Positions 56,539-64,000 of a stretch of DNA of 64,000 bases are shown here, in pieces. Both the position numbers and the translations under genes were made by a program. Each line of letters starts with the position of its first letter. Position 1 is the first letter of the stretch. The DNA comes from Lepidodermella squamata. Lineage: Eukaryota; Gastrotricha. The DNA is taken from positions 868,001-932,000 of the forward strand of contig JBLDXI010000004.1 of NCBI GenBank assembly GCA_047495785.1, written 5' to 3'. Below the pieces are notes generated by a model, which had not been told where the DNA came from, made no database searches, and saw only the letters and a program-made list of their open reading frames with translations.

Positions 56539-58086
56539 ATGTGATAGAAAGAAGAGATAACTGATCTGACTAATAGATAATTCCGCCGTGCATTTAGAAA
56601 TAAAGTGTGTGTGAAGTAATAGTGAAGCATGTATGGTCTTCTACGGGGCACTCTGATGACTCTGATTACGCTCAGTAATTGTGATGATTATGGTGACGCT
56701 GTGGTACACCTTTCTTCTGAACAATGCCTTGTGAGAAGCCGAAGTAAAATAATACTTTTTGGGGAGATTATATTCTTCTGGCACTTGAACAATTGCTTCA
56801 CCGAGCATTTGACAGCCGTTTACCGAGCCGTTTACAGGCCAACGTTCCCATTTGGGAACATGATATTTGAAGCTTGACAGATTTGTAACTAAAGCTCCTA
56901 TAGTCGCAAAAAAAGTTGCAAAATGAACACCAAATCGTAAACTGTCAATGAGAATCTTTCCGGATTTTTATCCCTTATCGAAAAAATGGCCAATCGCCAA
57001 TCGATGTCGATTTTTGGTCATTTTCGATTTTTCGATTTTTTTTTAGATTTACTCGAAAACAAGACTCATAACAATTTATTATTTCGTTTCTAAGCAGAGT
57101 TAAGCGTCAACTATAAAAAAACTAATTATTTATGTCATCCCATGCGTGACCATTAATGGCAGATGGCATCGTTACGCAATGAGCATGTTCCCATTTGGGA
57201 ACGTTGGGACTTACATGGCACATCAACATGGTATATCGGTGATAACATTTTACTACGTATTTATCACCAAAACATTGCGTAATTCGTTGAAATTCGATCG
57301 CGTGCGAGTATTATCGCGAGTAGCGTGTGGAAACAAAAAATAAAGCGCGGTGAGGGTTTTTTATCATCACAACAACACACCGTTATCATAATCAATCATA
57401 ATTGATCATAAATAAGTTATCATAATCGCCATCATGGAACTAAACGACCTTCTCAATTTAATGTAAGATATTTTCAAAGTTTTGATTTCGCAATTAATTC
57501 GTAGTCCAGCGCAACACATCCCAACGGGAGTGGCTCACATTCTTTAACACTACGGCAGTAGCAGAAAAGATGTCTACCGTAGGCTCTACGGTATACTAGT
57601 GGTAAATTTTGTATGGAAATGGGATTCATGCGGGCACAATCATCTACAATCAGGAATGGGTAAAAACGTTTTTCATCACCCGCTTCCACGAGCCGTCTAG
57701 TGGCAATATCGTCGAAGGCAGGGTGCGAAGTACAGGGGTGTCGCAACACCCCAGCTTCGGGACTCCAACCAGGAGTAGGCTGAGAAATCCACAGGGGGGA
57801 CCCTTTCGTTTCTTAGGCTGGGTGCCGGAGAAACCCAGAAAACATCTCAATTCCTGGGTCCTACTTCGCACACTGGTCGAAGGTTACCATGTTACATCTG
57901 AGCAAATGCTCTCTGCCAGGTGGCCGGACCCCAACTGTAAGTAAATTATGTCGCTAAATAATTAAAATACCAATCAATCTTGGTGAAGATGTGAGTAAAG
58001 GATAAGAGATTTGGGTTCATTTATTTTACAATTTTAGAAATTTACTGGTTTTTTTTATTAAAATTCGAGGTTGAGGTTTGTAAAAC
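56539..58086. other. Spacer with short palindromes and a MITE
   Basis: TTCCCATTTGGGAA palindromes at ~56,843 and ~57,187 lie in inverted surroundings (AACGTTCCC...GGGAACATG versus its mirror) and may end a ~370-bp foldback element. A possible first exon, MELNDLLNL followed by a donor GTAAGA, lies at 57,434-57,462 and could belong to the gene at 58,087. Confidence 0.4.
57719..57875. mobile_element. 157-bp nonautonomous hAT element
   Basis: Ends CAGGGTGCGAAGTACAGGGG and (reverse complement) CAGTGTGCGAAGTAGGACCC, with exact 8-bp duplication GTCGAAGG at 57711-57718 and 57876-57883. Related to 42,235 and 31,678. Confidence 0.9.
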
Positions 58087-58602
58087 ATGCCAAAAAGTTT
58101 AGCATTTTGCTTGGAAGAGGCTGTTGATGAAGTAAGGCGGAGGAAGACCAGATCTCGTCCAATCGACTTGACTATTCTTCCACCTGATAATGGTAATGGG
58201 ATAGTTACAGATAAAGAAGATATCAATGATGAAGATCTGGATGTGATCGAGATGCCAGGTCATGTAACGGGTCCTGTCGATCTGGACTGGGATGAAGATG
58301 ACCCTGCTCTGGTTGACAATGAAAATGACTTCATTGCCGACCCGAAGCCGACAGATGAATTTGAGTTTGACTCGTTCGAAACTTTGAAATTCGGCATTAC
58401 ATTCCATGAAGCCAAGGACTACGTCAAGCGGAACTACGGCATTCTTTGGATTGGCACTATCAAGAGCGGTTTCAACAAGCAAACATGCTATTACGTCTGT
58501 AAGCATCGGAAGTCAGGCTCAAGGTTCGCGGGTTTCATTTCACTTCAAACTATTTACGAAAATTCGCGGAAATTTCACGACAATTTTTTCAACGGCGATT
58601 AA
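58087..58602 (+). CDS. Acidic protein with a possible transposon-type zinc-binding module
   Basis: A 171-aa open frame from MPKSLAFCLEE to TAA 58602. Residues ~20-95 are acidic and disordered. Residues ~100-150 (FHEAKDYVKRNYGI, TCYYVCKHRKSGSRF) resemble the Cys/His DNA-binding heads of MULE/FAR1- or FLYWCH-type proteins, where C-x-H or C-x-C follows an aromatic run. A donor-like GTAAGC after TACGTCT could end the exon at ~58,498, so the true protein may differ and continue downstream. Probably a transposon-derived or host regulatory gene fragment; the function is not established. Confidence 0.4.
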   Translation: MPKSLAFCLEEAVDEVRRRKTRSRPIDLTILPPDNGNGIVTDKEDINDEDLDVIEMPGHVTGPVDLDWDEDDPALVDNENDFIADPKPTDEFEFDSFETLKFGITFHEAKDYVKRNYGILWIGTIKSGFNKQTCYYVCKHRKSGSRFAGFISLQTIYENSRKFHDNFFNGD

Positions 58603-59854
58603 ATTCGCCCAGCAGGCACTGAATAAAGCTCAGGAATCCTGTCCGGTTAGACAGAAAATTGATCAGGTTGTAAAATGAGTCACAAAAATACCCACGTTTA
58701 CAGGTTTTAATTATTTTTAGTTCTCTCAAAATCACGATAAAACCGTGAAAATAAGCAAAAACAAGCTAATCACTGTTATTTAACAATGGAGTAATTACCA
58801 TCATTTACCATTCGAATAGTGTAGTGTAAAAGCGGCTATAAATATTACTTAGTTTATGGTTTTATCTGAATACTATATAAGCTTTTTTATTGCTCATACC
58901 TGACAGCGATTTTCATCAGCGCGCTGCGACCCCGCCAATTGCCGCATCTACCTGTGCTGTTGTTTAGCTGCTGGTCGTGCCGGCGAATCATGTCGACCTT
59001 TGGTTTGGGCTACTCGCAGCAATTTCTTAAATTTTTCAAATTTTGAAGATTTCATCAATAAAATACATGTGGTGTTGCGCTCTTCCTGTGTTAACTCAAG
59101 TGCGTGTTTATACACATTTTTTTACCCGAGTAAACTCAATTGGCACAAGTCCAAAAAAGGAGGTCCCGGATGAGTAAACACGTAGATTGCTGTATATTCT
59201 TTGAGTCAGTTTTGACCGATTGAGTATACTCAATTTGTATGGAGCTAAGAAGCTGCCGGCATTAGAGGGTTACGCTGTGTCTGCTTCAAAAAATTCAAAT
59301 TCATGAAATTTATTGTCCTAGGATCCACGCATACTCAGCGATATTCGCTGATCCCAAAAGCTTTTCTTACTTGCAGCTTTGATGGGCGAGGCTTGATTCT
59401 CGGAAAAATTGGAAACAATGGATTAATATCGATTTATTTTTGAAATATTGCCGGATTCACTTCAGGTTAAATTCTGGATTCATTCGAAAACCTAACGGGT
59501 GCGATCTTTCGCTCTCGCCAACTGACAACAGTGGAAATGAGACTCAATATGAAAAAATATCTTGTGGCGTGCTTGCCTCGACATTGCGGCTCCCAACACT
59601 GAAGGTTTTCTACGAATTCGGATCACCCCGAGCGACACAGCTTGAATACAATTTGCCGTTTTTGTGACTTGGTAGAATTTGAATAGATAACACATGATAC
59701 ACAGGATAACACAGGGAAACAAAATTGCATGCCCCGCTGGGTTATTTTCAAGAAAATACCCGTTGTTGTTGTAAGCATCAGTAGCTCATCGCGTAACATA
59801 AACGTACATTCCATAACCAAACGCAGTTTTCAAGCTCACCACTCGCACAGCCTT
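58603..59854. other. Spacer 3' of copy F
   Basis: AT-rich; no repeat pair or exon chain recognised. A reading frame ending ...KIDQVVK at 58,678 may be a tail of the 58,087 gene. Confidence 0.4.
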
Positions 59855-62229
59855 TTAAATTTCTTCATATGTTTCACAAACTCCATAGCTATATTTCGAA
59901 GAATCATCACAATCATCGACATTCATCAAGAATGAAGACCCAGAGTAAGAAATGATCCCACATCGATTAGAATTCGGAATATAATCGGGTACAAATAAAG
60001 CAGGATCAAACGTGAAAGCAGAACCGTCCGCCCACTTTTGAACGCCCGACTGCGGCGCCAGACCCACCCATGCAGTGATGTTTTTCCAGATCCATCGTTC
60101 CAGCGATGCTGCTTCGCTAGCCGATTTAACTGATGCAATAATCATACCAGAAAACGCGCAATTACTCGCAGCCGACGCAAAACTAAAAGTTTGACGGAAG
60201 ACAAAAGTAGAAACAAAAACCTTCTTGGCGTTTTCACACTTCGATTTGCTGCTGAACACAGTATATTTAGGGATGCGCTTCTCCGTGGCGGCGTCACATC
60301 CGTTCGCGCTAGGTCGGCAAGTTACGGAGCCATCGTTAAGTCGCACGCATCGATGTTGCGGGATCTACGAAGATCGGAAGAGATACAAATAACCTATTAT
60401 CAAGATTAGGTTTTCGTATTTGAACAGCTTCGTATTTTCACGGAGCTGAATTTGATTTAGGTCATTTTTCGATTATTTGATTATTTAATTTCAAGATGAT
60501 TTTATTTTATTTAGATTGAGCCCACTTGATTTATTGCTGATTTAGAGTAATCAGAGCTCCGGGAATTCCTGAACACGAGACCTTTGCGTCGAAAGTATCC
60601 TCTTTCACAACTCCCAGGCTATTAAACCGCTTTCAGACCTGTCCCGCCAAAACCAACCTTAAAATGTACAGGAGTCCTAGGAAATTTACCCTAATACGCA
60701 AGTTTCTAATGGGAAAGATTTGATTTGATTTGATTGGATTCACTAATTTTAGATTTTTCAAATGGAAATATGGAACCCTGAAATCTTGAAAGAAATAAAC
60801 TCACAGGAGGCGATATTTCGTTCATGCATTTGTCGTGATTCAGCTGGAAGGCGCCCAAGTCTGAGAACAGCTTATTCTATTATAGAAAAAACGGTCGATA
60901 CCTAAAAAAACCGTGCTGTTAGTTGAGCGTTACCTGAGTTTGATCTTGAGGGCAAGCAGAGTAGCAAGACGTCCGATTAGATGAATCCTTGCACGAAACG
61001 GCATTCTGTCAAACATGAGTAACAGCATTAGTTATGCTCAAACAGGAGAATAACTACTTACTCCTAGCATGCAGGCTGCACGGTTGATGTAAATTTTCGC
61101 CGCCGAGTATTGCCGAGTTTCATTGCTAGCGAGGCAGCCGGGGTTTTGCGGTCGGCAGTCGGTGAACATTTTGGTCGCAGAATCAAAGCACCGAATGTGC
61201 GGCTTTTCGCTGACCGGAACTGCGACTGAAATGGCAAACAGAAATAAAGAAACCGGAGACAAACCAGAAGTCATTTTTAAATTAATTATGCATGCATTAT
61301 TAATAGCTTAGTGAGAAAATGATTCAAAATTTGCGTTTTAGTGATGTAAGCTAGAGGCTAGAGGCTAGTGTTTATGTAAATCACGAACCTCTTCCATCGG
61401 TACATGACGCAAGAGTTGAATAAAGAGGAGATTCAGTGATCTAGAAATACAAGCATTATCAGCATAACGCGGGAAGACGTGAAACGTTCGCTCACCCAGT
61501 TGTTAGGGCAGAGGTACGGCTCCGGTACACAGGTCGTGATTACGTTGTTCGACGTACAGCGCCTGAATTTCTAGTTCTGAAATGATACAAATATAAATAG
61601 CAAATGTAATACGTAACGGCCTAGTTTCCTGAATTCTCACCTGAAATACAGCTTTCTTTTTCTCGCATTCGTTGAGGTTGTATTTCAAGCTCAAAGTCGC
61701 ATTCTGATTGTCGAACCAAAATGTCTGAGGCACATATTAATACAAGATAATATCAATAGCTATAATATTAGTTTGATTGCATTTTTGACTAATGAAATGA
61801 GGCGTACATTCATATCACCGAGGTTGTTACAGCCGACGTTTCCAGGTACGCAAAACGGGGTGAGGGCCTCGAATTTGTAGCACATCCTGGCATTCTATAG
61901 ATAAAACGGAGCCTGATTACTAATAGATTTAGCAGAAATATTAACAGACCCCGGTGTTGCAACTGCCGGTGGTTCGGAAGATTGGGCCCAACTATCGATA
62001 TAGAGATTATTCTTTAGCTGTTCGAAGCCATTTTATTGAGTAGAAAAACCTGATATTCGGTGAGTGGATCACAGCCATCGGCAGCTGGTACGCAGCTGGT
62101 GAATCGATTGCTGAACTGCGAGAAGCAACGAACCGAGTTCAACGGCTGTTCTACGAACCCAGTGCCCCAAGCCACGTCGATCGACGCCAGCATGAGGGCT
62201 AGTAGCAGAGCGCAGTAATACGAAGCCAT
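59855..62229 (-). pseudogene. Copy F: type II lectin-family gene with a stop in exon 5
   Basis: Exons 62229-62050, 61991-61950, 61894-61808, 61724-61641, 61576-61496, 61440-61389, 61225-61062, 61005-60934, 60876-60805 and 60364-59855. All align with copies B and D, and splice sites are conserved. The signal peptide is MASYYCALLLALMLASID; an upstream in-frame ATG lies at 62250. Exon 5 begins AAC TAG AAA TTC where others have Asn/Thr-Leu/Trp-Lys/Gln-Phe, so the normal transcript stops after about 98 residues. Splicing at the AG inside that TAG, 6 bases downstream, would keep the frame and restore a full protein. All other exons are open, so the defect is recent or bypassed. Confidence 0.75.
60440..60745. 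repeat. Degraded GATTT-rich hAT relative in copy F intron 9
   Basis: Holds TTTGATTTAGGTCATTTTTC, CCCACTTGATTTATTGCTGA and GATTTGATTTGATTTG, in the order seen in the 18,972 element. The left end is degenerate (ATTTTCACGGAGCTGAATTT) and no duplication is evident. Confidence 0.65.
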
Positions 62230-63446
62230 GTGATCAGATGAACCTTGCAAAAATCCAAGGCAAAAATCCAGTTATAAATTTGTGAAAATTGTAACGAATG
62301 GAATTAATATGACTGAGCGTTTCATCGTCCGGGTTGGTTGTTTTGGTTGTGGCGCCACACGTTCTGGTCTTGCGGTCGAGCACGCGTTAAAACGTTATCA
62401 AACACAATTTTAGGCCATGCTGGTTCATGTTATTGGCGATGCAACTGCGTAGTAGCTGGTCGCGTGTCAAAGAGTCCACTGCCGAGTTCATGCCGGTGTT
62501 TACGTCTGGTTTTATCAAATTTTTTTGAAATTTTAACAATTCAAATCACATATAGGTACTGGCCGTGATGTTTTTACAAATTTCAATTCAGCATAAAGCC
62601 ATGATAAATTGGCTGTGCTCTATAAATTAAGTAAGCAGAATTCTGCTTACTTTATTTATAGGCTGGTTTAAGGCGGCTGGCATGCCGCCATTGAAATAAA
62701 ACTAATAATTGCAAACAAATTATATCACTAATTGTGAAATCTTTTACTTTAAATCCATGTTCGTTTCGTAGTTATTTCTCAGTCCAAATATTTGTAAATT
62801 TCAGGGCCGCTTGATAGTTCTGACTATTCGGGCGGTTATTCTACCAAAATACAGGTCCGATAATTCTCTATCGATTGAATATGGTGTTGCGTGGAAACGA
62901 TGTATGGGGAAATGTTTCACGTGCACCTTATAGATTTGACGGGCGCACACTCATTTCCCCAAGTCCAGTAGCGCCGCCAGTGGCGCTTCGACTGCGAATC
63001 AATCTGCCGACTTTTCGCGCAGGAAACTGTTATTTTGTTATTCTGTTCAACTGTTCAACTTATTCCATAGACAGTAGCAAGTAAGTTATCAAAGTGGATT
63101 GCTACGTGGAAAATTGAGGTTTCTGACCTGCTACTTCTGAGCCGTTGATCGCATGACTATGGGCGATGTCTCAAAAACAACAGTCAAGATGAGTCTTCTA
63201 TCGAAAGGATGTAGGCTCATGAACAAATTCTATGAATTTGAGAGAATTCTGTAAATTCTTGTTGAAAATTAGTATGGAAATGCTGTAGTATTGATCAGTG
63301 AACTGGTCGCTCTCGGTTAAACCCTAGTCGAAATCGAATTTTATTGATAGCCCTAAATCCGTGATGTCAAATAGGTAACCTTTTCATTTCAACACACATT
63401 CACTCTTCTGCCTGTTACAACATTGGAATTGACCATTGTTCAAAGC
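62230..63446. other. Spacer between copies F and G
   Basis: Presumed promoter side of copy F. Contains a perfect 24-bp palindrome centred near 62,640 (AAGTAAGCAGAA and mirror). 63,120-63,446 is homologous to 46,140-46,362, next to relic H, and is the conserved 3' flank of type I genes. Nothing else recognised. Confidence 0.5.
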
Positions 63447-63966
63447 TCAAGGGCTTGGCATAAATCGCTCGCATAGTGCTTGTTCAATAGTCACGCCACA
63501 GCTAACTCCAGCATAGTAATAGACGCTCGGCCATGTGGGAGACACCATCCCAGCACAGTCACCATATTCAGGTGAGCCATGCCACTGATTAGTTTTATAC
63601 TCGTAATCGGAGCCATCATCCCACTTGAGCACGCCGTTTTGCGAGAGCGACCCATGTGATTGCGTCATACTTACCACCCGACAATGCCAACCTAGCCTGC
63701 GCAAATTCGTCGTCTGACCTCATTTGAGCTAACTGACCGCCGTTACTGATGCATGCCTGAATTGAGCCAGTTCTACTGCCGTATTCGTATTCGGTCACGT
63801 TGTACACATACAGCACAAAGTACACTTTGCGCATGCCCTTGCAGGTGGCTTCGTCCGGATAGGCGCCAGCAATAGGAATTCGAACTTCGGTGTTTGCATC
63901 GCAGCCAACTGTGTCCAGCAGGCATCGAACTGACGCGTCACTCTTGTAAACGCAACGGTAATAGGC
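63447..63966 (-). pseudogene. Copy G: last exon of a type I lectin-family gene, frameshifted
   Basis: Exon 10 starts after an acceptor at 63967-63968 and reads AYYRCVYKSDASVRCLLDTV and on into the lectin domain. At about 63,650 the frame ...DAITWVALA ends and a second frame takes over (LSQNGVLKWDDGSDYEYK), running to the stop at 63447. Its length (520) is not a multiple of three. Other copies have extra bases in the VALS-QNG stretch, so one or two bases were lost here, or the assembly has an error. Exons 1-9 would lie beyond the window edge. Confidence 0.75.
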
Positions 63967-64000
63967 CTATCCAGTTATAAAGATAGAATAAAACAAGATT

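Noticed and set aside
1-64000. Bacterial-type operons, CRISPR arrays, rRNA genes
   Set aside because: None visible; genes are split by GT-AG introns and repeats are eukaryotic transposon types.

Overview
The window looks like metazoan nuclear DNA: split genes with GT-AG introns (the shortest about 44 nt), secreted C-type-lectin proteins, a Cys-loop ion-channel gene, LINE and Ty3/Gypsy retroelements and many hAT-type DNA elements. Intron sizes and gene types suggest a nematode or a similarly compact invertebrate. That placement is inference; nothing here fixes the species. No bacterial features, CRISPR arrays, rRNA or convincing tRNA genes were seen.

The backbone is a cluster of one secreted-protein family. 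Seven copies (A-G) and one relic (H) lie at 0.1-2.2 kb (A), 13.2-20.4 kb (B), 33.4-35.0 kb (C, pseudogene), 42.7-45.6 kb (D), 46.4 kb (H, 3' scrap), 48.6-55.1 kb (E, the only plus-strand copy), 59.9-62.2 kb (F) and 63.4 kb to the edge (G, partial). Full copies share a ten-exon plan. The protein reads as a signal peptide, six tandem four-cysteine repeats (24 Cys) and a C-terminal C-type-lectin-like domain (CTLD). Two lectin-tail subtypes, I (A, C, E, G, H) and II (B, D, F), alternate perfectly along the minus strand, as if a two-gene unit had been duplicated; E is an inverted extra type I copy.

Between B and C lie two other minus-strand genes. One is a Cys-loop receptor-like channel gene with a mucin-like ectodomain (28.1-30.8 kb). 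The other encodes an unrecognised secreted protein of about 398 aa (31.1-33.1 kb). The channel gene runs into a young, apparently complete Ty3/Gypsy element (20,895-28,074). That element has identical 255-bp LTRs, a primer site, a polypurine tract, gag, pol joined by a -1 slippery site, and an extra zinc-knuckle ORF in the env position. The first three LTR bases form the present stop codon of the channel gene.

The rest is mostly mobile DNA. 4.0-8.05 kb holds an RTE-like LINE with a zinc-knuckle ORF1 and one frameshift. 8.2-12.7 kb holds hAT-like transposase sequence folded into a near-perfect palindrome with 1.72-kb arms. Several nonautonomous hAT elements carry exact 8-bp target duplications, one nested inside another, and other foldback/MITE families sit in lectin-gene introns. 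36-42 kb and 56.5-59.8 kb are AT-rich and gene-poor, with a few small possible exons.
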